NCBI GenBank assembly: GCA_030765045.1
Contig: CM060964.1
Span: 279,546,888 to 279,610,887, forward strand
Length of the DNA: 64,000 bases
DNA from: Tenodera sinensis
Taxonomy: Eukaryota > Arthropoda > Insecta > Mantodea > Mantidae
Reading direction: 5' to 3'
Shown piece after piece: positions 21,704 to 32,787 of the stretch. How positions within the stretch are numbered: position 1 is the stretch's first letter; each line of letters begins with the position of its first letter. Made by a program: the position numbers and the translations under genes. Under the pieces are notes generated by a model. It searched no databases, had not been told where the DNA came from, and saw only the letters and a program-made list of their open reading frames with translations.

Positions 21704-22774
21704 ATGGAGGGAGATTCGGAAACCAGGATGATGGCAATGATGAAAGAATTATTTGCCGAAATGAAGACAGAAATGTCCGAATTGAAGACAGGAATGTCCG
21801 AAATGAAGACAGGAATGTCCGAAATGAAGACGGCAAACGACAACCTCGCTACAGAAATGAAGACGGCAAACCACAACCTCGCTGCCGAGCTGAAAGAGAT
21901 GAAGACGGAGCTATCGGCGAAAATTGATGGCGAACTGATTGGCGTGACGGAAGACGTGGAAGAACTCGGAGAAAAGGTGGTAGACCTCTGCCAGCACGTG
22001 GACGTCGTGGAGGACGACGGGGAACGTCTTGGCGCCCTGGTAGTAAGAGTTGACGAGAGCGTCAAAGTACTGGATGCCAGGGGCAGACGGAATAGCGCGG
22101 AGCCGGGGAGGGAGCACCTAGTGGCCGAGGCGACAGTTGCGCCCGTTTCAGATGATGTGAGGGAAGACGTGAAACAACTCGGCGAACTGATTGGCGTGAC
22201 GGAAGACGTGGAACAACTCGGCGAACTGATTGGCGTGACGGAAGACGTGGAACAACTCGGCGAACTGATTGGCGTGACGGAAGACGTGGAACAACTCGGC
22301 GAACTGATTGGCATGACGGAAGACGTGGAACAACTCGGCGAACTGATTGGCGTGACGGAAAGCGTGGAAGAACTCGGCGAAAAGGTGGAAGACCTCTGCC
22401 AGCATGTGGACGTCGTGGAGGACGACGGGGAACGTCTTGGCGCCCTGGTAGTAAGAGTTGACGAGAGCGTCAAAGTACTGGATGTCAGGGGCAGACGGAA
22501 TAGCGCGGACCCGGGGAGGGAGCATCTAGTGGCCGAGGCGACAGTTGCGCCCGTTTCAGATAACGAAAGTGTACGTCTCGGGGAAGACAAAGGGGCAGTT
22601 CAGGGACGTCGTCGAGGATCCCCTGGAGGAGTGTGTCGGGTACGTAACCAACCAGGATATGACGTGAAGGACGATCAGCAGGGAAGCGCACAAGCAAACG
22701 AGCAACACGCGAGAACCGACTTGGCGTGTGACATGGGGGGGACCGTCGGAGCCATCCAATCACCTGACGCATAG
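21704..22774 (+). CDS. Gag-like coiled-coil protein of the LTR element
   Basis: A 356-codon open frame starting at the first ATG after the primer site. Residues 1-75 are Met/Lys/Glu-rich heptads (repeats of EMKTGMS and EMKTANDNL) predicted to form a coiled coil. A block of about 74 residues (ELIGVTEDVEELGEKV, DLCQHVDVVEDDGERLG, ALVVRVDESVKVLD) occurs twice, at 21931-22153 and 22339-22561. Between the copies lies an array of a 13-residue unit, GELIGVTEDVEQL, five times (22181-22375). There is no zinc knuckle in the readable part. Its position and lack of any other frame suggest a structural Gag, but no Gag family motif is certain. Confidence 0.75.
   Translation: MEGDSETRMMAMMKELFAEMKTEMSELKTGMSEMKTGMSEMKTANDNLATEMKTANHNLAAELKEMKTELSAKIDGELIGVTEDVEELGEKVVDLCQHVDVVEDDGERLGALVVRVDESVKVLDARGRRNSAEPGREHLVAEATVAPVSDDVREDVKQLGELIGVTEDVEQLGELIGVTEDVEQLGELIGVTEDVEQLGELIGMTEDVEQLGELIGVTESVEELGEKVEDLCQHVDVVEDDGERLGALVVRVDESVKVLDVRGRRNSADPGREHLVAEATVAPVSDNESVRLGEDKGAVQGRRRGSPGGVCRVRNQPGYDVKDDQQGSAQANEQHARTDLACDMGGTVGAIQSPDA
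22181..22375 (+). repeat. 39-bp in-frame tandem repeat, five copies
   Basis: The unit is GGCGAACTGATTGGCGTGAC followed by GGAAGACGTGGAACAACTC, 39 nt, nearly identical in all five copies (one G-to-A change in unit 4, two or three changes in unit 5). It keeps the reading frame and adds about three and a half heptads' worth of helix for every two units. Confidence 0.95.
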
Positions 22775-23235
22775 TGCCGTGAACGGAAGAATGGTGGACA
22801 TCATCTTGGACGGCAGGATACAGGAGAGGCCGTGCCGAGCACGAGTGAACACGAGTGCAGCGGTGGACGCGACTCGCGCGGATGTGGCGGGGTTTGTTGC
22901 CGGACCCATCGGAAGCAAGGTGGCTGCGAAGGTGCGCCAGAGAGGACGGCGGACATGGTACCCAGTGAGCCGTTTCCAAGTGCGCAGGATGGCCCGTCAA
23001 CACACCAGGAAGAAGGGCAACTGGACGAGGGACCGTCAAGACCGGCGGTACTGTTGCAGAATTTCGAAGCAGGATGGCATACATCGTCCTACCCGGACCA
23101 AGGGACACTATCCAACAGCGATACCTAGGATCGTGCCTCCTGGAGAAGAGGTTCGATGGGTTAGTCCACCGGATCGCAAGGGAGATGCCGCAGTGATAGT
23201 GCTGGTCGGGACGACCAACTCTGAGGGGGGAGCAG
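22728..23235 (+). pseudogene. Degenerate aspartic-protease-like stretch and 3' internal remnant
   Basis: Overlapping the end of the gag-like frame, another frame reads LDGRIQERPCRARVNTSAAV and then DATRADVAG. Retroelement proteases have D-G-x-x...RPC...VDTGA[ST]; here the catalytic VDTGA is VNTSA, so the Asp and Gly are both lost. The rest up to the polypurine tract is open but without recognisable polymerase or integrase motifs. I read it as the point where a large internal deletion removed pol. Confidence 0.5.
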
Positions 23236-23700
23236 TGTCACCGCGCCCGCCGCATCTAATTGCCGACAACAGCAGTGTCACCCATCGCATTATTGTCGGC
23301 ACTACCGCAAAGGAGCCGAAGGAAAGAGATAGAGAATGACCGCATTGTTGGGGCGCTTGCCGAAAGAGAGAAAAGGATAGAGGCTACTGGAATCTTCTAC
23401 TTTGTATCTCACCGCAATAAGTGAACGTTCCTGAAGCTTCCAGAATAGTGCCTGGGAGATATAAATAGCGGTAAAGTGTGAGAAGGGACAGTCAGACGTA
23501 TGTGAAGGTTGAGGAGTCGTGCCGACGGAGAAGAGTTAGTTCTTTGTGTTACGAGTTCGGAGCCGTGCTGTTGGAGAATCAGAAGACTTTCTTGTTGTTG
23601 CAACGAGTGTACAAAGTTACTGTTTACGGAAATAAAAGTGTTTCTTTATCCCGACTACATCTGTCTACTTTACTTCACGCCCACAACCAAAAAAGTCACA
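23236..23700 (+). repeat. 3' LTR
   Basis: 465 bp, TGTCACC to AGTCACA, nearly identical to the 5' LTR. Visible differences are CCCCC/ACCC near the start, a 2-base difference at GAAAAGAC/GAAGAC, CAACAAG/CAACGAG, and changes in the last 30 bases. Confidence 0.92.
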
Positions 23701-23704
23701 ATAA

Positions 23705-24483
23705 TTATCTGGGCTGGCAATAGACTCAGGATTCTTTTAAAGCCACTGGATGAGAGAAACTAAGCTTCTAAATGTTAAAAGCTTTGAGTGTTTTTCTTTT
23801 GAAATAAAATGAATACAAATGTATGCATAAACTTTTAAGAAGTTGAAATTTTTTTTAAGTTGTGCTACTATATTTATAAACTCTCACTAAGGGTGTTTGC
23901 TGTTTTCTAGTGTGCTCATTAGCAGTCTTGCCCTCCAGCCGTATCATTAAATGTATTTAATACATTATTCCATATAAGTATGTTTAACCTCATTTCGCAA
24001 TTATTACATCCTTTTGATTGCCTACTCAGGTAGGGTTGCCAGATGTACAGCCTTTTAAAGGAATAGTGCAGTATTTTCCTTTGTTGTTCTGCATACAACA
24101 TAATAAAGGTATGTATAGCAAGTACTTATTGTTTTTGCTGTTTCAATTAAAAGGTGTCATCCTTTCCTTGGAAGTGATGCAAGACGAATGTTAATTCTTA
24201 TGTTATAGAAAAATATTTTGCACTGCTGCTTATCAGCCTAACAAATACAAACTGTGCAATTCTTTTTTAGGTATCGTGATACTCAGTCCCTCAACCTTAA
24301 CTAAATAAATTGACATAAATTTTGCTATGATTTAATCTCAATTATTTTTTACTAGATGACCTGGTGAACTTCGTACCATGTAAAATTGATTAGATTGTAA
24401 CTCTTCATAGGTGACTATCAATCCTAATCAATCTTGCAACTCCAATTCAATGCGATCGATAATATTAGACACTTCAAGCATGG
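23705..24483. other. Intronic sequence, nothing recognised
   Basis: A+T-rich sequence between the LTR element and the decayed hAT. No coding signal is supported. Confidence 0.5.
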
Positions 24484-24539
24484 CAGTGGTGGCTTGTTGA
24501 TTTAATGGATAGTGTGCTACACTCTCACACAGTGCTAAT

Positions 24540-26890
24540 GTAAATGTACTCACCTGTTTCTGATTGTAATAGTAAGTCGGCCCGACGATTTTTCATGCCG
24601 ACAAACATGTTGATCTTGGTGTTGAAGTCTTTGATGCTTGAAACTAGATTCCTTTCTACAGAGAACATGGCGAGAGTCGAGTTTCGGTCCTGTTTCATTT
24701 GGTTCCTTAGGAAGTACTAGACCCGCTTTAGTAAAGAGAAGCAATGCTCCGGTTCTGCTGTATTTATAGGAATCATGATGGTAATCCTAAGGAGATTTGC
24801 TATTTCATCCAAAGCTTCAACCGGATTGTTTCAATAGCGCATTTTGTTGTTGTAGTGTTTAACGCCCGCTTTTACTACTACGGCACCGCAGGCGGTGACA
24901 CTGATGATACATGGAATGAAGATGGAGCACCGGTGGAATGAGATGGCGGGGGAAACCGGAGCACCCGGAGAAAACCCACCCTGACGCCGCTTCGTCCACC
25001 ACGAATACCACATGCGGGTCACTGGGATCGAACCCGGGCCGCCTAGGTGATAGGCGAGCGCGCTAACCGCTCGGCCACGGCGCCGCCATAGCGCATTTTA
25101 AGTAGCGGTAATGCCCCACTCCCATGATGAATTTTGACCTCTCATGAATGATTGAAAGTTCTTACTTTAGTTTGTTCCTGTTTAGCATGGGATATGTACA
25201 GCCATGTGCAGGATACGCTCTGGAAAATTTCTCCAATATTCTTCAAACTTTTCTGTGTCTTAAGAGCTTACAAACATCAAGATGAAATATTGACTCAAAC
25301 CAGCACTTCATCTCTATTGTGATGTGATCGCACACCTTTGTAACGTCAACGATTTTCTTGCAATCCTTTCGCTTGAATCTAGGTTGATCTTCGTCGGTAG
25401 AGGCACTATCCAAGCTCTTGCATAGTCCATCGATCATCTGCAGTAAGTTTTCCACCGAATGGCTGATTCTAATGCAACCAGTTTTCCTCATCTGTGGTTG
25501 GTTGTAGAGGATATTAACATGAGGCATTAAACGGTGAAAGAAATCTAACCAGAACTGAAATTCACTGTCTTGCAAGTTGTGTCATGCCCTCTTGATTCTC
25601 TTCCCGTGTATTTTGAAAAAGAAGCCTCAAGTACAAGAAGACACTCAATAAGTGTCTCAAAAATACAACTCACTGTCCGGGACTTAAAATTCCATCTAAT
25701 GCAGAACCGGCAGCAACACGACGTTCACATATTTTTTCGAGAACTGACATACGCTGGAGTGAGCGTCAGAAGAAAGCATGAAATCCTGACAGGACGGAGA
25801 AAAACACTCCTGCTGATTTGTTTTGCGAAGCAAGTTTCTCCTTAACAGATCTAACTGATGGGCATAACAGTGTACATAGTGTGCCAGAGGATAATGTTCT
25901 CTTATTTTAGATTGTACACCATTTGTTATTCCCCTTATAGTAGCGGCGCTATCAAATACTTGTGCAATGATTTTGTTTGCCGTTGACTTGAAATGACTGT
26001 TTAACTCTGTAAGCAGACACTCGGATAATTCTGACAGTCTGTCCATTAGGATAAAAAAATAAAAAAAATCTTCCATAAATATCACCGTTAACCTCGTGTC
26101 GATACACGAGAACCAACTGCTGATGCACTGACACATCTGTAGTCTCATCTGCCATTAAGACCAAATTTTGTCTCATTCAGTTCTTTTATTTTGTTGTGGC
26201 AGACGTCCAGCATACATTGTAACAGTTCATTTTCTGTTGTTTTTGGCGTCCATTTACCAACGGTTCATGTGATTTTTTACAGCACTGTCGACACTAGCTA
26301 TTAAGTCCTAAAAATATTCCAGAGTTTTCAGATTCTTTTGTCCCGTAGTGTCCCCTTAATGCCAATTCAAATGCACCACACAGCTTAATGCAGTCTATTA
26401 TTTTCGATAAAATATACCTATTTCTTTCGATTTCCTCCTTTTTTAGTTTAAGAGACTGGCTATATGCAGAACTCAGGTGCACACAAATGTTTACTGCACC
26501 AAGAGTAGTGAAATCCAGAACGTTACTCAAGTGTTTCCTACTCGACATACGTTTATTTACATATTCATTGAAATGGCCTAGGTCCTTTATGCCACTTTTT
26601 GACCAGGAATCATTACTTCCGAACAACAGGCAAGCAAAGCAGAAAAGGGCATTTCGAATTTCACAAACGTATATCCATGAATATTTCGCAAAAATGTTAC
26701 TATGAAAACGTCTTATGTACGTACCAGCAGCTTTTCTTCCCTTGGCTGTCTGAGCAATGCTAATATCAGGGGTAGGTCTTCCAAGTGTTTTAACGTTAAT
26801 TTTTTCTTCAAAGGATCGAGCAGAGAATGGATTCTTTAACAGGGTCCACAAGAGTGTTCGAGAGGAGAATAACACACTGCAAATGTTCAA
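24540..26890 (-). pseudogene. hAT transposase remnant (zinc finger MYM-type 1-like)
   Basis: The N-terminal part (26890-26294) has TAKGRKAAGTYIRRFHSNIF, YSWIYVCEIRNALFCFACLL and SGIKDLGHFNEYV. This matches the TTF-type zinc finger at the start of ZMYM1-like hAT transposases. Next come MADETTDVSVHQQLVLVYR (26150s), FDSAATIRG, and HYVHCYAHQLDLL (hAT core). The C-terminus around 24700 has INTAEPEHCFSLLKRV, the dimerisation domain. There are many frameshifts and stops. It is an old fossil, older than the SINE it carries. Confidence 0.78.
24846..25087 (-). mobile_element. tRNA-derived SINE, 12-bp TSD
   Basis: The duplication ATAGCGCATTTT lies at 24834-24845 and 25088-25099. The minus strand begins with a tRNA-like head (about 25016-25086) with A box TGGCCGAGCGG and B box GGTTCGATCCC. 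A G+C-rich body follows (GGGTGGGTTTTCTCCGGGTG) and then the 3' end CTACAACAAC. The exact duplication and clean boxes suggest a fairly recent insertion into the decayed hAT transposase. The head is related to that of the SINE at 5246-5539. Confidence 0.88.
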
Positions 26891-27162
26891 GCAAGCTGAC
26901 TAGCGCAACGTGCGTCAGACTGCAGCATGGTACAGGCTGTGAAGGCGGAGTAGGCGGAGAAAGGGAGAGGAGGGGCGAACCTGTGACATCTATGTTACTA
27001 TCAGCTATCTTACAACGCTCCTCCGTGCTGCTGTGGACGACGCACGCTGGGTATGTCCAGCACATATTAACTCATATTATACATTATCAAAGCTCATTTA
27101 CAACTAAAATGTTGCAAAATATTTAGAGTTGGTTATTTCTGAAATTATTTAGCATGCTACAG

Positions 27163-27196
27163 CACGGTAGCACGGTAGCACGGTAGCACGTACAGA
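27163..27196 (+). repeat. AGCACGGT short tandem repeat
   Basis: Four units of AGCACGGT (the last truncated) lie next to the presumed 5' end of the decayed hAT. Confidence 0.85.
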
Positions 27197-27448
27197 GGGA
27201 CCGCCCCTGATGTATAGTTTGATGTTTGGTTATTAAATGAAATTTGTCTGTAATTCTAATGAATTTGATGTCTTATTTATATGAAAGATAAATGCAGTTA
27301 ACATTCAATACAAAGCTTTCTGGTAGACTACGTGTTTTCTTTTCTTTTCCTGTATGTAAACAAAGATGATGGTTTTTCGACACGCAAGCATGCGACATGC
27401 AGTTGTCCATGAGCAAACACTGCAACTCCAAGTTAATTTCGTAAACTT

Positions 27449-28000
27449 CCAATGGATGTTCGCAAAATGTTTAACCAAATCTATTCTCAAAATCTGCTAC
27501 CCTTTTTTTTCTTAGGAAAATACTATTTTAAATGTAATAGATAGAGACAGCTTCACCACAAACGTCATATATTGAAAGTAATATCTCAGCTCGTCCTCTT
27601 TTTGGCACTGTAATGAACACTGTAAAACAACACAATTGTTTTCACAGTCATTCGAATTTGTTGAACTTACCTTGAGAACTTCACAATATTGAAATCCACA
27701 AACTAATTCCTTGAGTTTCGTTAAAACACATTTTCTGGTTATGTCTGCCCTAATTTCTCGATTCTTACTAAAACAAAATTGGATGCATTTTTTTATTTAT
27801 TTCTAAGGCTGCAAAGTCAATTTAGCTTAATATAATGGCTGCTCAAAATGAATGTTCGCAAAATGTAGTTAAATTCGATTTAACCACATCTATTCTGAAA
27901 TTCTACCACCTTTTTTATGAAAAAAAAAGTGTTAAATGTAATAGATAAGGTGCCAAACGATAGGTCCACCACAAATACCGTATATTGAAAGTAATCTGAA
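27449..28000 (+). repeat. Two-copy direct repeat, about 400 bp apart
   Basis: GGATGTTCGCAAAATGT, TTTAACCA(A/C)ATCTATTCT and ATGTAATAGATA followed by CACCACAAA and ATATTGAAAGTAAT occur at about 27449-27590 and again at about 27850-28000. Between and around them the A+T-rich sequence has no coding sense. Confidence 0.6.
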
Positions 28001-28579
28001 GTGGCAATTCTCATACAAAATAACCACTTTCGATTGTTTGATTTTTCAGCTGTCCCTTTCGATTTTTCCTAATGTTCTTTTTTCACCCATCACAGTATTA
28101 AGGCGAACAAAACAAAATAGAAATTATTCAAGTCGGTCGAGCCATTTTCGAATTTTTGCGAGACTAATACACATCAGTTGATTTGTATATACAGTGAGTA
28201 AAAACATCTAAACTAGGACATCCAATAGTATCCCTTCTATTCTAGCTGTATAACAGAAACCTAAAATTGAAAATCATAATTTCGACTTCCATTGCTTTCT
28301 ATAAGTCCAGTAATCTCGAAAAATGTATTTATAATTGTTATACGTATTATTGTATTAACTGTAACAACTGTATATTTGAATATTCACACAATCACAAGCA
28401 AAATAAATATTGCGACACCTCTTTCTGTACGCCCTATTATAAGTTTCACATGCTCACTGAGGGGAAGCACAACAGGTCTAGCTATGGCTGGTAAACAGTG
28501 TTACCTATGTAATCAAAACGAACAGTTCAGTTACAGGAAATGGGGTGCAGAGGTAAGAATATGACATTTTGAACAAAGA

Positions 28580-29950
28580 AAAGTCATCATCTTCCAGTAT
28601 GAAAAATGGTAAAAGTTACAGAATGATTGCCGATATGTTAAAAATTAAGATAAGTACAGTTGGAAATATAATTAAGATACTAAATTAGGAGAGAATCGAC
28701 TTGATACCTGAAACTGGTCGTCCAAAAACACTTGCTGGCCGAGAGGAAACAAATATTGTTAGGAGTGTGAAGAAATATCTTAGTGAGTGCCCCTAAACTG
28801 TGTGCCACAGTAGACTATACTACTGGCAAGAAAGTAACCTACCCCCCACTCCCCAGCGATTAGGTGTGTACTGAAAATGAAGGGATTCCATGGTCATGTG
28901 GCCAGGAAGAAGCTTTACGTAAATGAAAAGAACAGAAGGAAAAGGCTAACATTTGCAAAGGAGTGCATTTATGAGGTAGAAAACTGGTGGAAGAACATTC
29001 TTTTTGCAGATAAAAGCAAATTTTGTTTTTGGATCGGTTGGAACAACAATGGTCTGGAGGAAACCTAATACGGAAAAAAATAATCTTTGACCTACTGTAA
29101 AACATGGTTTCAGTAGGTAGTGTGATGGTCTGGGGTTGCATGGCGGCATCTGGAGTTGGAAAATTGGTTTTCATTGAGGGGAAAATAGATAAAATGAAAT
29201 ACTTGAACCTTCTGAAGGAGAGCTGACGCAGGAGTGCAGAGAAAATTGCCAGCAGTGCTAGTTTTAAGCTCTATGAAGATAATGGACCGCCTCCGTAGCG
29301 CAGTTGGTAGCGCGCTTGCTTCTGGCGCGGAGGAAGCAGGTTCGACCCCCGATGCCAGCATGGGAATTTTTCCCCCGCTGGGAGATCTGGCATGGGGTGC
29401 ACTCAGCCTCGCTAGGTCCCGGGGGGGGGGGCGGGGACCGCTTAAACAGCTACTTGATGGAGAAGTAGCGACCCCAGGTCGAGAAGACCGTATAACTGGC
29501 CGGAAGGGCTCGGGGCGCTGACCACGTCCCACCTTCCAGTACTGTACCCCACCAATAACGCCTGTAGTGGACAGAGGTGGGGGACGCAGCGGCTGGGCGG
29601 CAAGTCTTGGCCCTTCGTGGGCTGTTGCGCTGGGGTTTATGAAGATAATGACCCCCCCCCCCCCCCCGACCACATAATTCCGGGATTGTACAGGAATGTC
29701 TACTCTATGACTGTCCATATACATATCATCCATCTACCTCCACAATTACCGGACTTAAATCCAATTGAGAAATTATGGGATGCATTTGATACTAGAGTCC
29801 ATAGTCAGCCAATATCTTCAAAGGAACATTTGAAAAGAAGACTCAGTGAAGAGTAGGCCAAAATTTCAGCTGCATATGCTGCTAACCTTGTAAGCAGCAT
29901 GCCCAATCGTCTAAGAGAGGTCATAAAATGCAGAGGAAATCCAATAAGGT
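28580..29950 (+). pseudogene. Tc1 transposase, inactivated
   Basis: The N-terminal helix-turn-helix part reads KNGKSYRMIADMLKI, ISTVGNIIK, and GRPKTLAGREETNIVRSVKK. The catalytic part has WWKNILFADKSKF (first Asp), GSVMVWGCMAASGVGKLVF, then, after the SINE, PQLPDLNPIEKLWDAFDTRV with the E of the DDE/D triad and MPNRLREVIKC. The second Asp region (QQDNDPKH in relatives) falls exactly at the SINE insertion: only YEDN remains at its left. Several stops are present besides. Confidence 0.85.
29285..29637 (+). mobile_element. tRNA-derived SINE, third family, 13-bp TSD
   Basis: The head at about 29286-29357 (A box GTAGCGCAGTTGG, B box GGTTCGACCCC) keeps a tRNA-like fold. It is followed by a G+C-rich body with a run of 10-11 G at 29420. 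TATGAAGATAATG flanks it at 29272-29284 and 29638-29650. It splits the Tc1 transposase at its second catalytic region. The length of 353 bp and lack of an A-rich tail differ from the other SINEs here. Confidence 0.85.
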
Positions 29951-30211
29951 ATTGAAACTTCTGTTTTGGTGCACAAGATAGAATATTTTTCTTCAGGTGT
30001 CCCAATATTTATTTTGCACTGGAATGTTTTGTTTTTATGTTTATTGGCCTTAAAGATGTCAGAAAATAAATATTATATTGTATTTTTATTGTTTGTAAAT
30101 ATCTTGTTATGCATTATAAATAATTTGTATATATTCTAATTATGCATTATGTTATTGAGAAAAGAACTTATAATTTCAAGCTATCCCAATATTTTTTTTA
30201 CTCAATGTATA

Positions 30212-30544
30212 TAGATAAGATCTGATAGTTTATTAGACTTATAAATTAAATAAGTCAACAACTGTTTTTAACAATTCACATAAGAGAATTTTATGATAGT
30301 ATTGTCTGCGATAATACTTGATTAAATAAAGCTAGAAACAGCAGTAAATATGTACAATTTATCGTTTTTCAGTTCATGTGTACAAATTCATGCCTAATTG
30401 GCAAGTAATATTATGTAATACTGTAGAAACCAGTAATGCACTTTATTTTGATTTTAATCAAAAAGCAAAATCCCAATGGAACTCCTCAGTCCGTAGTCAC
30501 CTACTTTAATTTGTGATAAGTATATTCTTTACTTTGAATTTGAA
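30212..30544. other. Intronic sequence, nothing recognised
   Basis: Very A+T-rich sequence between the Tc1 element and dispersed repeat D. Confidence 0.5.
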
Positions 30545-31811
30545 AATGTGGCAACCCTGTACACAGGCTGTATTAAAACTGATAGCACAAACATGGAACA
30601 CATTCAATGCAGACGGTATATGCTACATGTGCGAGTTGTGAGTAAGCAAATGTATCATATTGCAAGTAAGCTAAACAATAAACAATTATCAGGTTCATTA
30701 ATTGGGTTGGCATTCAGGGTCACAATTCCAGCAATTCTGCGTCTGCAATGACCATTGCAGCTTGCAATATTCAGTTCAGTTTCTTGCAACTTACTGTTCT
30801 ATTGTTTGTCAGCAAGGATAAATGTACTGTGCCTTTAAAGACAGTAAAATGTACATTGCTGCTCTTGCTGCCGCTGCCGCTGCTACGTCTTATGTATAGA
30901 ACACAGCAATGCTACACTGGTATTACCACCATTATTGCCATAAACATAACACACACTGAAGCTCCCCCCTCCCCCCCCCCCCTCCCTCGTCGTCGTCGTC
31001 GTCGTCAGAAAGTATGATTCAAACACTGCCTGTGACACTTCCTATACCGCTCGCAAAAGTTAAAGGCATGTGAACGCTGGCCAATGCTCAAGCAGAGCGC
31101 TGTTGCAAAGCGTAGTGCTTGTACCGGCAGAGGTTCTGTACGTAACAGTGTGTGAGATGCATGCACCACATTCGGCAGCGTTGGTAGACGGGGCAAGCGC
31201 AGGATTCGCTGGAGTCCGAGGTACGCCCCGCCTCCATATGCCTTTAAGTTTTGCGAAGATTATACCATGGGTGTAATGGATGGAGCATATCAAAAGGTAT
31301 AGTGGGTGTATAATTTGTTTAAAGACTATTATTCCCACAACATAGACAAAATACTGTATGCCCACGACAAGAAGGCTAGAGGGGAATGAAGGGCAGAGGA
31401 GCTTGTATTGTGTATCTACTCCGGTAGCATATCTGTTTACTAGGAAATGAGTGTATGAGAGTGCATATTTCTAGCTATAGGTGAGTTATGTGAGAACATT
31501 GTGTACTTTAAACCAGCCTAGCATCCTTGTCATACTCGGAAGCTAAGCATTAACACCGCACGGGAAGCACAAAATAATTACGCTACACATTCCTAAGACT
31601 TGCCTTCTTGTCTTGGGCACACAGTAGTACAAACTTAAAAGTAACAAGGAACATGCAATGTGCCCATGTGCACAATCAATGACGTCACTGTTGAATTGTA
31701 AACATTTGTTATTATCTCACTGAAAAATTTGACACCAAGGCTTCAACAGAAATGCACATTTAGAGGTTCCCTGAATTTAAAAAAAAAATGCTGTTAGAAA
31801 GAGGCCTGCAT
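30545..31811 (-). repeat. Dispersed repeat D with R junction, inverted copy
   Basis: The reverse complement of about 30548-31035 matches 42545-43380, and that of 31258-31370 and 31625-31810 matches about 42370-42560 and 40775-40870. Each copy has private insertions: 31036-31257 and 31371-31624 are absent from the 42-kb copy. It includes a C/CTC-rich tract and a (GTC)6 microsatellite at 30961-31010. A third, partial copy is at 38490-39310. No coding sense. At 31730 it runs into dispersed repeat R. Confidence 0.7.
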
Positions 31812-32684
31812 CTATTTTTTTTTCCTTTTATAAAATTTATTGACTGCATGCTCAATTACACTTGTATATAATACTGCATGTATTGAATTAATTTAATATT
31901 TAATCCAACTATATACATTTCTGATCTTAATGTTTCTACCCTATATTTACTGCCTTGTAGATCATAGATCATGTGTTGGTTTGTAATTAATCCAATCTAA
32001 TATTAACACATTATAAAACTTTTTCTATGTGCCTATGAGTTCACTACTGTCTGTTGGCCGTTGCCAATGTTCTTACTATACTTTCCTGCAGAGTCTCTCT
32101 CTCTCTCTGCTTTGTTGAACGCACTCCCGTAGTATATGTTGCACTGATTTAACATTTTCATTACACATGCAAAAAGGATCTTCCACAATTTTGAATCTGT
32201 ACAAATATTCCACAAATTTACCATGCCCTGTGAGGACGGTGGAAGTTATTAGTGTTAATTTTGCTTTCAGTGTTTCCTTAATGTTCTGAAAAGCTGTTTT
32301 GTGGTTCCTCCATTTTTTTCTGCCTCCTGTTCCACTTCCCATAGCCGTTCACTAATTTCTCTTAGTTCTCTTCTAACCGCAGTGTTCGGTACTTTGCTGA
32401 AATGCTCTACGACACCCTTGCTGTCTGCTACTTCTTTGGCAATACCATCTCCTGTTTTGTTTCCTGAATTGACAGTGCGTGCCTTAACCCATCTGAGATT
32501 AATGATCCAGTCTTGGCCTTCGAGTGCCACCCAGATTCCTCTAATTAATTTGGTGAATCTATTGTGCTTTTCGAGGTTTCTAAATAGTTGTAGTCTTACC
32601 TACCCCTCTGTATGGATTAATACCAACTTTTCCGGGTATTTAATTCTTGCAATATTTTCAGATATTTGAGGGCTTTCAGAACAG
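31812..32684 (-). mobile_element. Truncated non-LTR retrotransposon 3' end (R1/I-like)
   Basis: Minus-strand coding remnants are INLRWVKARTVNSGNKTGDG (end of an RNase H domain, 32530-32267), then LTGHGKFVEYLYRFKI, DPFCMCNENVKSVQHILREC (C-terminal Cys/His motif, 32270-32100). The 3' UTR ends in an A-rich tract next to 31812. CTGCAT at 31806-31811 and 32685-32690 may be a short target duplication. It sits inside dispersed repeat R, between its left end (31730-31811) and the TG array. Part of the same 3' UTR and junction recurs inverted at 40585-40770. Confidence 0.7.
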
Positions 32685-32696
32685 CTGCATGCACGT

Positions 32697-32701
32697 GTGT
32701 G

Positions 32702-32787
<86 letters not shown>

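Larger units (their letters stand above)
21162..23700 (+). mobile_element. Non-autonomous LTR retrotransposon, recent
   Basis: Two directly repeated LTRs (21162-21624 and 23236-23700) bound an internal region of only 1.6 kb. ATAA flanks both ends (21158-21161 and 23701-23704). A primer-binding-site-like TGGTGTCAGAAGTGGGATC starts at 21626, and the polypurine tract GAGGGGGGAGCAG ends at 23235. One gag-like protein and a degenerate protease-like stretch are present; there is no reverse transcriptase, RNase H or integrase. It must be mobilised in trans. The LTRs differ at a handful of positions by eye, so the insertion is young. The primer-site sequence resembles that of Gypsy elements primed by a tRNA-Ser, which is a weak assignment. 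Confidence 0.9.
24484..27209 (-). mobile_element. Decayed hAT element, ZMYM1-like transposase
   Basis: Minus-strand coding remnants run from 26890 to about 24540. The high end has ACCGCCCCTG (27200-27209), whose reverse complement CAGGGGCGGTCCCTCTG is hAT-like. At the low end CAGTGGTGGCTTG at 24484 is a plausible but weak partner; the 8-bp flanks do not match, so the exact limits are uncertain. A SINE (24846-25087) interrupts the C-terminal region. Confidence 0.6.
28191..30209 (+). mobile_element. Tc1-type element with TA duplication, carrying a SINE
   Basis: The ends TACAGTGAGTAAAAA (28191) and, inverted, TACATTGAGTAAAAA (30209) are flanked by TA at 28189-28190 and 30210-30211. Without the SINE and its duplication (366 bp), the element is about 1.65 kb, the usual Tc1 length. 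The transposase (28500-29950) is broken by stops and by the SINE. Confidence 0.85.

Noticed and set aside
21667..22590. Minus-strand Ser/Thr-rich frame of 307 codons
   Set aside because: Antisense shadow of the repetitive gag-like frame, with the same internal repeats.
22485..23108. Minus-strand frame of 207 codons across the LTR element
   Set aside because: Shadow of the G+C-rich gag-like coding strand; no domain or start context.
24360..27220. 8-bp target duplication of the ZMYM1-like hAT
   Set aside because: Flanks of the candidate ends (AAGCATGG and ATGTATAG) do not match, so the limits are left approximate.
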